DNA of 64,000 nt from Ascoidea rubescens DSM 1968 (GCF_001661345.1 NW_017962919.1:860512-924511), one strand, 5' to 3'; shown: positions 19,460-30,181, counted from the stretch's first letter. The notes: generated from the letters alone by a model not told the origin. Made by a program: numbers and translations.

Positions 19460-19722
19460 TTTTTGTTTTCTATTTATTAAAACAATATTAATAGATTATT
19501 CAAGTAATAAAATAATAAAACAATAAAATAAAGTAACATACAACAATGAAGATTCAAATAGATAAAAAGGTGTGATACCTAATCTCTTAAATTGATAATT
19601 GATAATTACATAACGTGACTTGCGTCGATTGGATAATGCTCTAAATTACTTGATTAAATATATAATTAAATTAAAAGAGATGTAAATAAAAAGACAAATT
19701 GATTATAATTGATTACAAATGA

Positions 19723-20595
19723 TTATAATTCTTCATCTTGATCTTCTTCTTTTATAATGCCAGCTTCTTTTAATAACTTATCGATTTCGTCTGGCTTTAA
19801 AATCTTTTGGATGATTTTGTTTGAATCATCATCAAACTTAATTATAGCCAATTCTAATTTATCTTTACTTAATGTTGTACTGTCCATTGTTTTACTAAGA
19901 ACTTTTATGGCCAATTGCTTAGCTTCTTCAATATTAATTTTATCGCTATAATCCTGTTTCAACAAAGTTTGGGCAGATGAACTATTGGCACCAATACTAA
20001 TGGCTTTCCAACCACTGTAATTGCCACTAGGATTGGATGTAAACAATTGGTAACCAAATTTTGAATCAAATCCTGCGTAGATGAACGAGACACCAAAGGG
20101 TCGTAAACCACCATGTTGAGTATAACCTTGTTTGACATCACACAAACGACGAACTAATAATTCACAGGGAATTTCTTCATTGTAACTTTTCAAATAGCCT
20201 TGAGCAGTATTTCTAGCAAAATTTATCAAAATACTTGCATCTGCAGTCATCCCAGCTACTGAACAAATCATATTGTCATTCAATATATACATCTTTTCAG
20301 AACTTTCTTGGTCTAGCAATTTGCTTGTGATTTTTCTTTCAGCTGCCAAAACGATTCCATCACTGGCCAAAATACCAATTGAAGTACCAGCATGGGAAAT
20401 TGCCTCCAAAGCATACTCTACCTAGTTGAATAGCACAATTCGAGTGTTAGTAAACTGCAGATAGATCAAGCAAAAGAGCAGAAAATCGCCAAATGAAAAA
20501 GGCCACCAACCGCCACTGGGAAAAAAACATACCTGATAAAGACGACCTTCAGGCGAAAAAATGGTAGTACGGCTGTCGTATCTTCTGGAACCCAT
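19723..20595 (-). CDS. PRE9: 20S proteasome subunit alpha-3 (spliced)
   Basis: Pre9/Y13, the alpha-3 subunit of the 20S core particle; it forms part of the gated outer ring. Exon 1 (20533-20595) encodes MGSRRYDSRTTIFSPEGRLYQ's 21 residues, the N-terminal proteasome alpha signature. Exon 2 (19723-20421) continues VEYALEAISHAGTSIGILA and GIVLAAERKITSKLL. The joined protein is 253 aa, near the Saccharomyces 258 aa, with an acidic tail (KEEDQDEEL). The exon junction falls exactly between YQ and VEY of the conserved motif, so splicing is certain. In Saccharomyces this subunit is the only non-essential one of the core. Confidence 0.96.
20422..20531 (-). other. PRE9 intron
   Basis: A 110-bp intron on the minus strand. 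It begins GTATGT directly after the CAG of Gln21, carries a perfect TACTAAC branch site (plus-strand GTTAGTA at 20446-20452), and ends TAG at 20422-20424, about 25 nt from the branch. Entirely canonical for budding yeast. Confidence 0.95.
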
Positions 20596-20783
20596 TGTGT
20601 GCTGTGTACTATGTGTTGTTTGATGTTTCGAAGAGCTTAGCTGCAATTGCTTCCTGTGCTTCTTTTCCAGCGCTTTTGGCGACGATGGCGACTTTTCTCT
20701 AAGTGTTGAGAAAGGTCACGTGCACCAGTAGCCGCCGAAGAGCAAAGGGTGGCGATTTGGTGAAGCAGGAGAAGCAGGCGACG
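20596..20783. promoter_or_regulatory. PRE9 / URN1-like bidirectional promoter
   Basis: Only 188 bp separate the two start codons. The region contains CACGTG (20717-20722) and GGTGGCGAT (20748-20756). The latter is a 7/9 match to the proteasome-associated control element GGTGGCAAA bound by Rpn4 in Saccharomyces. The match is imperfect, so Rpn4 control is only suggested. Confidence 0.35.
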
Positions 20784-21854
20784 ATGCCTCCAAGGAAACA
20801 GCAGAAGACACTCATTGGGACAGAGCACCAGAAGTACGCCTCTACTCTTCTTGCTGGCTACGATTCAAGCGACTCCAGCGACTCAGAGGACCAACAGGGT
20901 GAGCAGGATGTGGATGCAAACGACCATGGAGATGCTGCTGAGCATGGCGACAGCAATGCTGAAGACAACGACGACGACAGCGACCACGACAACGATGATG
21001 GATTCCAAAATGTCATAATAACCCACAACGATTCTACAGGCGCTAACCTCGATTTCTACCAAGATGAATATCAGCTGGAAAGAAAATTACATGCCAAATC
21101 ACCTGTTGATACTGTCAATCATGTTGATAGTCAGAACGAGAGTGAAGCTGGAGGTCAAGAGGAGTATCGATATGATAATGAATATTTTAATGACAGCGGT
21201 AACGATAACCATAATGAAAGTGATAGTGACATCGACAATGAATTTGCTATAAATATGGATGAACTAAATAATTTTGATACCAATTATACTCAATTTGATA
21301 ACGACAATAAAACTGGTAGTTCCACTAATAATATTAATATTAATACTGATAAAAATGAAAATGAAAATGAAAACAACAACATCATCATCAACAATGAAAA
21401 TGAATTTATTTCTTTATTACATGATTCAAAATTGGATCCCTTCAAATTGTGGGATACTCAAGTCAATTTACTAGTTAATGATCAAAGATTTTACTCAATT
21501 GATTCAAATAAAAAGAGAAAACAATTATTCGATAATTGGTCCAATTTAATAATTAAAAATACGTCTTCTTATACTACCACTACTACGGCTAATACTACTA
21601 CTATTACTGATAATAATAATAGTAATAATGACGATGAGGAATCAAAATTTATTCAATTCATTCAAAACAATTTTAACAAAAATCTCTTCTATGTTGAATT
21701 TAAAAGAAAACACAAAAAAAATCATTTATTCAACTCTTTAAACTTGTCTGATAATCAAAAGGAAAAAATTTATAGAAATTTTAAAAAAAATTATGCCTTA
21801 AATAAAAACACTAAAAATAAACTAAAACTGAAACGCAAACGTGAAAAAAATTAA
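20784..21854 (+). CDS. FF-domain protein, Urn1-like
   Basis: The C-terminal part contains an FF domain: FISLLHDSKLDPFKLWDTQV, then LVNDQRFYSIDSNKKRKQLF and DNWSNLI, the pattern of Urn1/Prp40/TCERG1 proteins that contact the pre-mRNA splicing machinery. The N-terminal 170 residues are a highly acidic Asp/Glu/Ser/Asn region. A (GAAAAT)n tract (about 21351-21375) encodes KNENENEN. No WW domain is visible, although Saccharomyces Urn1 has one at its N-terminus. The start MPPRKQQKTLIG (20784) is preferred; the longer open frame begins in the shared promoter. The basic C-terminus (KLKLKRKREKN) suggests nuclear localisation. Orthology to URN1 is likely but not secure. Confidence 0.65.
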   Translation: MPPRKQQKTLIGTEHQKYASTLLAGYDSSDSSDSEDQQGEQDVDANDHGDAAEHGDSNAEDNDDDSDHDNDDGFQNVIITHNDSTGANLDFYQDEYQLERKLHAKSPVDTVNHVDSQNESEAGGQEEYRYDNEYFNDSGNDNHNESDSDIDNEFAINMDELNNFDTNYTQFDNDNKTGSSTNNININTDKNENENENNNIIINNENEFISLLHDSKLDPFKLWDTQVNLLVNDQRFYSIDSNKKRKQLFDNWSNLIIKNTSSYTTTTTANTTTITDNNNSNNDDEESKFIQFIQNNFNKNLFYVEFKRKHKKNHLFNSLNLSDNQKEKIYRNFKKNYALNKNTKNKLKLKRKREKN

Positions 21855-21867
21855 TGTTTATCTATAA

Positions 21868-23103
21868 TTAATAACTCAAAATATCTTTATAATTTGACAT
21901 TGAATCATTAACAGATATTATATTTTCCTCATATGGTAACGTTAAATTTAATAATTTACTAAATGAAACCTCTTTAGAATCAAAATCATAAACCATAACT
22001 AATGATCTTAAAAATGAATCACCCAAAAACACTTCGTTGTCACTAAATGAATTAACTCCAATCGAATCTCTAGTTAAAACACAATCTTCAGTATAAAAAT
22101 CAAAATTATAAAAATTTGAAAATGGTATCTTAATGATTTTATTTGTAAAACTAAATCGAAAATAATCATGTTTAAATGCAACCCGACAGTCATATGGTTG
22201 ATAAATATCCCCAATTTTTAATTTTAAATATTTCCCAAAAAAAATCTTAGAAATTGATTTAGGAAATGACATTGCATAATCCCAGAAGTCAATATCGATA
22301 TTTGCTTTTATTGGTTGATTGGACATTGTATTGTTCTTATAGGTATATAAATTTATTTGAAATTCATACACATTGCCCTTATCATCTTTTATAACATGCA
22401 AAAAATCTAATCCTGTTAAATTTAAATAAATTCCTTGGTAAATCCCTAATCGTTTTCTACTATTAGAAACTTCGTTAATCTCGAAATCAATTGTTTGTAA
22501 GCTTTCATTGAACTTTTTGTTATCTATGGCACCAAATAAAATAGTCCCATTATTCACTACACCTTGATCACTTAGTTGAAAGATGCTAAATAATCTTCTT
22601 GAAATTAATTTTGAATCATACAACTTATTCAATATCAGTTGATATTTGATCTCGACATTATTAATTTTTGATGCCACTGGTAATAAAGGATTCAATCCCA
22701 ATACATTGACTTGGTATTTGGGATATTTTGTTACATAAACAAATGAGACATCCTTTACAGTGACACCATCAAAATGAAACTCATCTGTCTTATAATTCGA
22801 TCTATAGAACGAGTAGTTTGAACCTGCATTGGTTAGATTTGAAAATACTGTCAAAGATTTGCCAAAAGCATAAAATGGTACAAAACCTTCTTTAGAATTA
22901 TACTCAGAGCTAATTATCGTGTCTGCAAATTCTGTTGAAAGAATCATCTCAACCTCCTGGTATGGAAAACCAATACTTAAGTTAACATAGTACCCTGGAT
23001 AATCATTGGAAAGATTCTTAACTCTAAATGGAACCTTTAGATAATGGGCTGCACATTCGGAAAACAATTGTAGAAGCAAGAGAAATATACACAGATGAAC
23101 CAT
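21868..23103 (-). CDS. Secreted yapsin-like protein A, catalytic motif lost
   Basis: A 411-aa secreted protein with the layout of a pepsin-family (A1) yapsin: signal peptide (MVHLCIFLLLLQLFSECAA), a first lobe beginning GYYVNLSIGFPYQEVEMIL, the interlobe VLGLNPLLPVASKINN, GTILFGAIDNKKF, and the typical end LVMVYDFDSKEVSFSK. The active-site DTGSSDLWV position reads STEFADTII, so the first catalytic Asp is Ser. The second DSG/DTG position reads DIDFWDYAM, without the Ser/Thr-Gly. It should fold like yapsin but not cleave by the normal mechanism. There are many N-glycosylation sequons and no C-terminal GPI signal. First of four related genes in 7.3 kb, tail-to-tail with the FF gene (13-bp gap). 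Confidence 0.8.
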   Translation of the reverse strand: MVHLCIFLLLLQLFSECAAHYLKVPFRVKNLSNDYPGYYVNLSIGFPYQEVEMILSTEFADTIISSEYNSKEGFVPFYAFGKSLTVFSNLTNAGSNYSFYRSNYKTDEFHFDGVTVKDVSFVYVTKYPKYQVNVLGLNPLLPVASKINNVEIKYQLILNKLYDSKLISRRLFSIFQLSDQGVVNNGTILFGAIDNKKFNESLQTIDFEINEVSNSRKRLGIYQGIYLNLTGLDFLHVIKDDKGNVYEFQINLYTYKNNTMSNQPIKANIDIDFWDYAMSFPKSISKIFFGKYLKLKIGDIYQPYDCRVAFKHDYFRFSFTNKIIKIPFSNFYNFDFYTEDCVLTRDSIGVNSFSDNEVFLGDSFLRSLVMVYDFDSKEVSFSKLLNLTLPYEENIISVNDSMSNYKDILSY

Positions 23104-23399
23104 TCTTTTTTGTTCGAATATCTATAGATGTAGATATTTTCAAGAAACAGAAAACTACCATTCTTAGGTCAGATATATATAAAACTGTATTGTTTGGCAG
23201 TGCTATATGCTTTACAAACATATGGATACTTTAGGTCTCAGGCTGAGTCGATTTGTGCTGGAAAAATCATAAATTATAAACTCAAGTTTGGAGAATGATC
23301 TGAATATAAATAAATAGATATACATTTCCAATTCAATTATTTTGCGAACCATTTCCACTGATATTGGTGTATGTTGATGATTTTAAAAATACTATAATA

Positions 23400-24544
23400 A
23401 TGATCATTTCTGTCCCCATTTACTTGTTCCAAATAATATCAGTAGTAGCAGCAGCTTTGAATGACACATTTAGCTACGAAAGGTTATACTTTACATCAAC
23501 TAACGATAAAGGGGAACCAGGTGTATTTGTACAGCTTGATTTGGGTTATCCTCCAGCGTTATTACAGGCAGTTTTGACCACAAAATTTTCTGATTCTATA
23601 ATAAGTTCAGTCTTTGAAGGTTCTTCGTATGTTTTGATCTATGATTCCTCAAAATCACTTACGTCTCATATTTTAAGTGATATAACATCAGGAACTAATT
23701 ATTCATTTGCAAATTCAAATTATGCTCAAGATTATTTATTCCTAGATGAATTTGAAATCAGCTCATTTCAATTTGTTGATGTAAAAAAAGTACCCCAAAT
23801 GGGATAGAAATATCATTGGGATGAATCCATTGTTAAATGTCGCAGCTAAAATAAACAATGCTGATGTGACATATCCTACTTTCCTCGAGTTTTTATCTCA
23901 AAGAAATAATATTCAAAAAGTATTTAGCATTTACAATTCAACAGATAAAATGAATTTCGATGGAGAAGTCTTATTGGGGGGGGGGGGGCATAGATAATGA
24001 TAAGTTCAAAGGTGAGTTGATCACTCTTCCATTTGAACAAATAGAAATATCAGATACTAAAACCAGATCTGGGATTTTTACTGGTTTATTTGTTAAACTA
24101 ACGGGTTTAAACCTTATTCATGGTATTAGAAATTCAAGAAATAAAATTCAAAATTACACAATACAATTAATTTCTTCATCCATAGTTACAAAAGTTAATG
24201 TGGATCTTGATTTCTTACAAAAGGAGAAATTGTCATTACCATCTTTTGTTTATTCAAAATTATCCAAATATTTTGCATTGCTGGAGGATCAAGGGTCTTT
24301 TAGCTGCTTTCTACTTGATCCGAATAATGATTACTTAGAATTTAATTTTACTAGAAACCTAATAACTCTTCCCTTTCGAGATTTTCATAGAAAAACCAAT
24401 AGAACGTGCACATTCGATTCCGATGCCTTGGGAATTTCATACAGTGATTCGGAGATTTGGTTTGGATTCTATGCTTTGCAATATTTATATATGGTTTATG
24501 ATTTTGGAATGAAAGAGGTTTCTTTTGCCTATTTGAATCAATAA
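23400..24544 (+). pseudogene. Secreted yapsin-like protein B, frame broken
   Basis: Closest relative of gene A, head-to-head with it. The start ATG 23400 gives a signal peptide (MIISVPIYLFQIISVVAAA). GVFVQLDLGYPPALLQAVL precedes TTKFSDSII, where DTGSSDLWV should be, so the catalytic Asp is Thr. The frame stops after VDVKKVPQMG (23805) at a CCCC run. The paralogue's RNIIGMNPLL continues one base out of frame, and a second break lies at a run of 13 G (23976-23988). After it the frame resumes (GIDNDKFKGELITLPFEQ) to the end YMVYDFGMKEVSFAY at 24544. Both breaks are at homopolymers, so either decay or sequencing/assembly error is possible. The rest is well preserved, favouring recent damage. Confidence 0.72.
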
Positions 24545-25266
24545 CTCTGTTTTGAGAACTTTTTGTTCAATTATTAAAAGAATTACTTTAATTTTGTAAT
24601 TCAATTCAGTATTTACAGAAAAAATTATCTCTATGTTTAGCATTTTTAGAAAATTATTTAGAATTGATTTTTAGTTCACTGTTTCATACGAAAACAAAAT
24701 ACAAAACATAAGACTCCTTCTGCTTAAATAAGTAAAATATTTAAATTTGAGATATAATCGGCTATGCTAGAAAATCATTGCAAGCAACGTTGATAGTGTA
24801 TTTCAATTCAACTATAAACAAAGATATTATCAAAGGCAAAACTTCTTAATATAATTTATAACTAATTATTTCAGCTTATTTATTTCAGCTCAATCATCAG
24901 ATCGTCACTAGTTACTTAATAACCAGTGCAAACTCTTTTCTGTTATCAAATCAAATAATATTATTTGCTCATTTCATTTAAATTCTCTGTTTTTGCTTGT
25001 AGCACATTATAATAAGTTGTTGACTATAGTAAGCAGATGCAAACATTCTAGATACCGGATAAAGTTTTAGATTCATGTCATGCACGGGTCATTTGATTCT
25101 GGCAGTTAATGACGTTGTTCTCTGTCCACTTTTGGAAGGTGTTGAATCTTTCTGAACTGAAAAGCGCTTCACCAGAATAAATAGCAGTTGACAAGCTCTA
25201 CAATTATCCAAAAAATAAAGTGTTTCAAAACTTAAACCATGAGAGATGAAACTTTCAACAAAACAA
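24545..25266. other. Convergent intergenic gap, nothing seen
   Basis: A 722-bp AT-rich gap between the 3' ends of yapsin-like genes B and C. I found no reading frame, RNA fold or repeat that I could support. It probably holds both terminators. Confidence 0.4.
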
Positions 25267-26922
25267 CTAAAGCAAAGCTAAAAACGAAATAGAAGACCCT
25301 AAAATAATGTAAAGAAATGTATTCACTATACTAGCCCTTAATCTTGATGATTTTGAAGAACTGATTTTTGAATCTTCAAAACCTGCATAAACACTAGAAT
25401 TGAGAGTTAGTGTTTTATATTTTTCTATAAAACTGCTGAGGTCTTGAGATGAATAAAAAGTCTCAGAAATAGTTTCTTTATATCTTTTGGATGAAAGTGT
25501 TTTTGTTGTCAATGTTCCATTTATTGTTAGAACCGAGGTTCCTGTGTATGCTGATTGAACAATAGTTATAACGGTTTCAGTTGAGTAAAATGAGTCTGTG
25601 TAATATTTAGCATAAGTTGCTGAAGGCAAAAGAGAAGAATCTTCACTAATAATTTGAATGTCTTCAGTAGTACTATTTAAATCAACATTTTTATAGGACC
25701 TTCCTAATGATATGGTATTATAATTGAAATCAATGCTTAAATATAAATTGGAAAGAAACAATGATCTTAAAACAAAAAAGTTGTCAGTTGATTCATCAAT
25801 AAATGATGTATTATGTGTTATTTCTCTTTCTAACGATGTAGAGTATTTAGAATAGAAAAACTCTGACATTGGTATATCTAAAATATATCCAGAAAAATTA
25901 AATGATACATATCCATCCAAGACACTGTTTATGCATTTTTTTCTTTCATTCTTGGAAGTGACATTATTAACACAATAATTAGTGTATTCATTTGAAATAA
26001 ATTTTTTAAAAATAGATTTTGGAAACTGAGAATACAATCTTTTTTCCTGGAATGGAAGAGGAATAACTCCAAACTTTTAGAATGAGCTAAACATATTAAT
26101 TTTTTCTTTTTCAATATAATTTTTTCTAAAATCATCTGAAAAATGAATTGACAACCCACTAAGAGTAAAAGCAATAGTGTTATTTACCATTGGCAAAGTT
26201 GTTAGAAGATCTTCCTGAAATTTATTTTTATCGTAAGCACCTATCAATATCTTATTTTTACTTAAATTTTTGAAACTATTATTGTCTTGAACAATTTCTT
26301 GAAAATGACTTCCATATGATAGAACTTTTCTTTTAATAAGACTTTCATCTTCCAATCTATTCCAAAATGAATTATTTTGATTATCCAATAAACCAAACTG
26401 ACCAGAACTTGGATAAGATTCATTGATTCCTGGATCATTATAAATGTACCCAAATGTAAAACTTGAGATTTTTAAATCATCATTTTCATTAAAACTAAAA
26501 ATGTCTTCGCTAACAACACCATATGGAACGCTTGTCGAATTTTCGTCATAAAACACAGCATTTATACTCTTAAAAGCTGTCGAGTTTGCATGAAAATAAG
26601 TTCCATATCGGCAGTTGTAATTGTGGAAATATGAAACAGAATTAGCTATCTTACCAAAGTCACTATTTTTGAGTCTAATACTTGGATCATTGCACCAGAC
26701 ATTCATCAGGGAAAAAACATAGGTATTTGATGAAGTCATGGCAGGTAGAAGAACAACAGGCTGACCAGCTACTGCAACATTTATAACATCGACAGACGAA
26801 GAAAGCCGATAGCAATCAAGAGAGAAAAACCCATCACTAGCATAACAGATATTGATAAATTGACAAATTAAAAAAATTAAAAAGGAATGCAATTTTCTGG
26901 GAGAGTAGTTTTGGTGCATCAT
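25267..26922 (-). pseudogene. Secreted yapsin-like protein C, one in-frame stop
   Basis: One continuous frame of 551 codons interrupted by a single TAA at 26077-26079. Upstream: MMHQNYSPRKLHSFLIFLIC signal segment, a degenerate first lobe (VINVAVAGQPVVLLPAM, no DTG), and NKILIGAYDKNKFQEDLLTT. Downstream: FPKSIFKKFISNEYTNYC, FVLRSLFLSNLYLSIDFNYN and a Ser/Thr-rich stalk ending in a GPI-type tail (SIVNTFLYIILGSSISFLAL). The frame is the same on both sides of the stop and aligns throughout with gene D, so this is a host gene inactivated by one nonsense change, or a base-call error. Both catalytic motifs are absent, as in gene D. Predicted surface-anchored when intact. Confidence 0.75.
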
Positions 26923-27397
26923 AGAAACAAAGCTCTACACGATATCATTTAAATGAACTATGTAGGAACCCACAAAACAACAAAAAACAAACCAAGAAAC
27001 GCCATAGATTTATATCCTCTAGATAGCAACTAATTCTGTTCGAATTTTAATGCAAACCTTTTCAGCCTCAGAACATTATGGTTATTGAAATAAAGAATCT
27101 TTTAGTCCCAATGTTTTAGTCTCATTTTCTCAATTTTGACTCTCGAACCGTGCAACAAATCCAACCTTTGAGCAAAAAATCCAAAATTCTCCCATTTCCT
27201 GTGTGCTTATTATACTCCAGCTCCAAGTTTTGATAATAGGCGAAGCTCAGGTTGTTTTTAGATTACATGCCTTAAAGAAATTCAACTCGTAATTGAGCAG
27301 TATTATAAATAACATCTATGGCCAAACACTGCTTCGACTTTTCACTGCTGTTTTTTGTTCTCTCCATTGAAAAAAAGAACAGAAAGAAGTGCAGGTA
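26923..27397. promoter_or_regulatory. Divergent promoter between yapsin-like genes C and D
   Basis: A 475-bp AT-rich region between divergent start codons, the presumed shared promoter. TATA-like ATTTATAT occurs near 27010 and TATTATAAAT near 27301. No recognised regulator site was found. Confidence 0.3.
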
Positions 27398-29146
27398 ATG
27401 ATGCCATTCCAACTAATATTACTAGTAATCTGGCTGATATGGGCTTATGGGAGCAATAATTATGTTGTTTTGAGCTTTTTTCTAGAATCAGATCAGAAAA
27501 GAAACCACCAATATAACCAACATACACAATATATGCAATCTAGCCAATTTAACCCATTTTCCTTTACAACGATTATGTACGCCAGGATATTTGTTGGAAA
27601 TCCAGAACAAGAGATTCTTTTGGCTGTACATTTAGGAGCATGCTATTCAGTTTTACAATCTCCTGTCAATCCGAATTGCGAAAAGACTACTTTTGAAAAT
27701 GTATCATATTATCAGGATTTTTTCAATCAATTTACAAGTTCATTGAATTGTGATCTTTACGGAACTTATGATGACTCCAATTCTACCAACTACTCTCCAT
27801 TGTTACTTGAAGATGCTGATAATACATGTCAAATAGGAGGCATGTTAGGGGTTTTAGGCACTGATATTTTTGCATTTTCTAATCAATTATTGATCGATAA
27901 TTTTCCATTCTGCAATGTCTACTATAATGCACAAACTCCAGTTGGTATATTAAGTCTTTTTGGTCTAAAATCCAACCCTGATTGCAACAAAGAGGTTCCA
28001 AATCTTTGGGATTTGTTAATTAAAAATAATTATATTAAAAGAAAAATAATGTCCTTTACTTTTGCCAATTCAGCTGGTTCAAATGGAATCTCTCAGATTT
28101 TATTTGGCGCAATTGATAAATCAAAATATTCAGATAAATATTTGACCACAATTCCCATGATCAATCCAAGCAACCAGGCACAAGAAGAAAGTTATACCTA
28201 TGCTATTACATTAAATGGTTTGACCTTAAATGGCCAAAGCCTATTTCCACAACCAGAAAAAAACTACGCTGTGAAGTTTAATATCAATGGTTGGGACAGT
28301 GATATTAAATCGACCTATATCCCGAGTGAAGTTTATCTAGAATTATATTTGTTTGATGGTGATCATAATAAGATTACTAATTGTAGTGAAGTTGATTATG
28401 ATTGTATAAACAATTTTTTAAACAAAGAAAACTTTACTTTTGATTTCTCTGGTTTCAATTTATCTATTCCTGCATACGAATTAATTGGCCTATATTCGAG
28501 TGATAAACAAAGCAGTCTGAACAATGAAAAATATTGGTTGGATTGGAATGATTCCGTAAAATCTGCTAGCTATCCAAATCAATTTTTAGTCAGTGAATCA
28601 GAGTTTTTGCTTGGATTAAATATATTAAAATATTTGTATTTGGTGTTTGATATTGACCATGAAACGATATCCTTGGGGAGGTCTCTTCACAATGCTTCAA
28701 ATACCGCAAATTCTTCAAAAGTTCAAGATGATATTTCAATTGATGTGATAACAGACAATTCATCATTGCTTCCAATGGCAAGTAAAGCTGCTTTGTATAA
28801 TAGTTCTTATTATCTTTACAAGACTGAAATTTTGAAAAAATACTCAGATTATAATTACACTACAGTCTCAACAGACGAAAGAAATCAAACACATACAAAG
28901 TCAAAGCTTATCTTTGGTATTTACACAAAAGTAGTAACAACAGAATTTTATTCAAGTGAAGCTATGGAATCATTTTTCAGTTCTTTGAATGAATCATCGT
29001 TTTCTTCTAGTAAAAATTATTCCACGTATATTACCAATAGAACTAGGCTTTACAGAAGCTATGCTGTCGCAGTCAGAGATTTCGATTTGAGTATTCAAAA
29101 CCAGTTTTATTTATCATATATATTTATTTTGTTATTATTTTTTTAG
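27398..29146 (+). CDS. GPI-anchored yapsin-like protein D, catalytic motif lost
   Basis: Intact 582-aa protein, paralogue of gene C. Signal peptide MMPFQLILLVIWLIWAYG. The first lobe has YARIFVGNPEQEILLAV, but then HLGACYSVL in place of DTGSSDLWV, so the first catalytic Asp is His. GVLSLFG-type flap and interlobe elements are recognisable (ISQILFGAIDKSKY), and the second lobe has YAVKFNINGWDSDIKSTYIP without DTG/DSG. LKYLYLVFDIDHETISLGRS matches the yapsin C-lobe end. A long Ser/Thr/Asn-rich, heavily N-glycosylated stalk and a terminal hydrophobic run (FYLSYIFILLLFF) predict a GPI anchor. Starts with two adjacent ATGs (27398, 27401). Likely a wall or membrane surface protein with a non-proteolytic role. 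Confidence 0.8.
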   Translation: MMPFQLILLVIWLIWAYGSNNYVVLSFFLESDQKRNHQYNQHTQYMQSSQFNPFSFTTIMYARIFVGNPEQEILLAVHLGACYSVLQSPVNPNCEKTTFENVSYYQDFFNQFTSSLNCDLYGTYDDSNSTNYSPLLLEDADNTCQIGGMLGVLGTDIFAFSNQLLIDNFPFCNVYYNAQTPVGILSLFGLKSNPDCNKEVPNLWDLLIKNNYIKRKIMSFTFANSAGSNGISQILFGAIDKSKYSDKYLTTIPMINPSNQAQEESYTYAITLNGLTLNGQSLFPQPEKNYAVKFNINGWDSDIKSTYIPSEVYLELYLFDGDHNKITNCSEVDYDCINNFLNKENFTFDFSGFNLSIPAYELIGLYSSDKQSSLNNEKYWLDWNDSVKSASYPNQFLVSESEFLLGLNILKYLYLVFDIDHETISLGRSLHNASNTANSSKVQDDISIDVITDNSSLLPMASKAALYNSSYYLYKTEILKKYSDYNYTTVSTDERNQTHTKSKLIFGIYTKVVTTEFYSSEAMESFFSSLNESSFSSSKNYSTYITNRTRLYRSYAVAVRDFDLSIQNQFYLSYIFILLLFF

Positions 29147-29498
29147 TTTTGGCTTAGTTCTTTACGTTTTGTTATTTTCTTTGGCTTAATGTGTTTAATG
29201 ATTTGGTGCTTTTATAGTTTTTGTTTAAATTTTTTTTTAATGGCATTAATTACCAAACTTTCGAAAAGGTGTTCCAAATGGATAAAAAATAACAGAGACT
29301 AAAAACCTAGCAAAAGTTCTGTTTTTTTTGTTTTACGAATAAAATACTGTCTTCCTTTTCAAAGAAAAAACTCATAAAAAATGAACAATCTGGAATTGCA
29401 TCTTCATTCCTGATTTCAGTTGTAGGTAAGAATCCCATTAAGGGCGTCTCCAGTTTCAATGGTCCAATTGCATTATCCCAAATCTCTGAGCTGAATTC

Positions 29499-29932
29499 GA
29501 CGATCTATTCATTAGTAATAACGGGCTGGAATTGATTTATGAGGGTGAGAACCTGCAAATCTACTACAACATAGGGCACACACCAAAGCTTATCTAAATT
29601 TTAACTTATATATCGCCAAGGTGTATTATAGAAGCTCTTACGATCTATTCACGTTTGATGAAGGAGGGTATTAGTTGGTGAATGGCACACTGATCGATTT
29701 CTATGCATGCAAAAATGTATCTGATTTATACCAACACCTACTGAAATCTCATTTCATATTTACCAAACCTGTTAAAGACAAGTGCATAACCGTCAAATTG
29801 TACATGACTGTTGGTGAGTCAGATGCTGTTACTGACGAGCCATCCTTCCATTGTTTTGATTTGCAAAGAGCATTTGCTCTTCGTTCTTTTAGCGATGATA
29901 TTCCAATGATTTTGCACCTGTATAAGATATAA
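29499..29932 (+). pseudogene. Decayed paralogue of the cell-wall-like protein
   Basis: Alignment by eye with the 30182-30880 product: DDLFISNNGLELIYEGENLQ corresponds to DDRLLVTNDPEQLYY. After broken sequence, LFTFDEGGY (stop) LVNGTLIDFYAC corresponds to FSFDEDGYLLNNGSSSFYAC, and DKCITVKLYM to DDCVEIKIYK. The frame has at least one stop in the FDEGGY loop and one or more frame changes upstream. It sits directly before the functional gene in tandem orientation, so it is an old tandem duplicate. Its last 88 bp are inside the inverted repeat. Confidence 0.7.
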
Positions 29933-30181
29933 TGCCACTGTGAAAGAACAATTTCCTGTTGTCTTTTTGAATTTCTATTTTTGGGTGTTGTGTTCACAAT
30001 AAACAATTCTGAAGACGTAACAATGCAGGTTAACTTTCCGCCATAATATCTTTATATTTTTCTTCAGCCTCAACTTATATAACGAATTATTTGACAATAG
30101 ATCTCAATATATCTGAAGATTTTTGTCAAAATCAAACAGTGTTTATAAGTTGCTGGTTAAAGTTACCGATAAAGAAGAATC

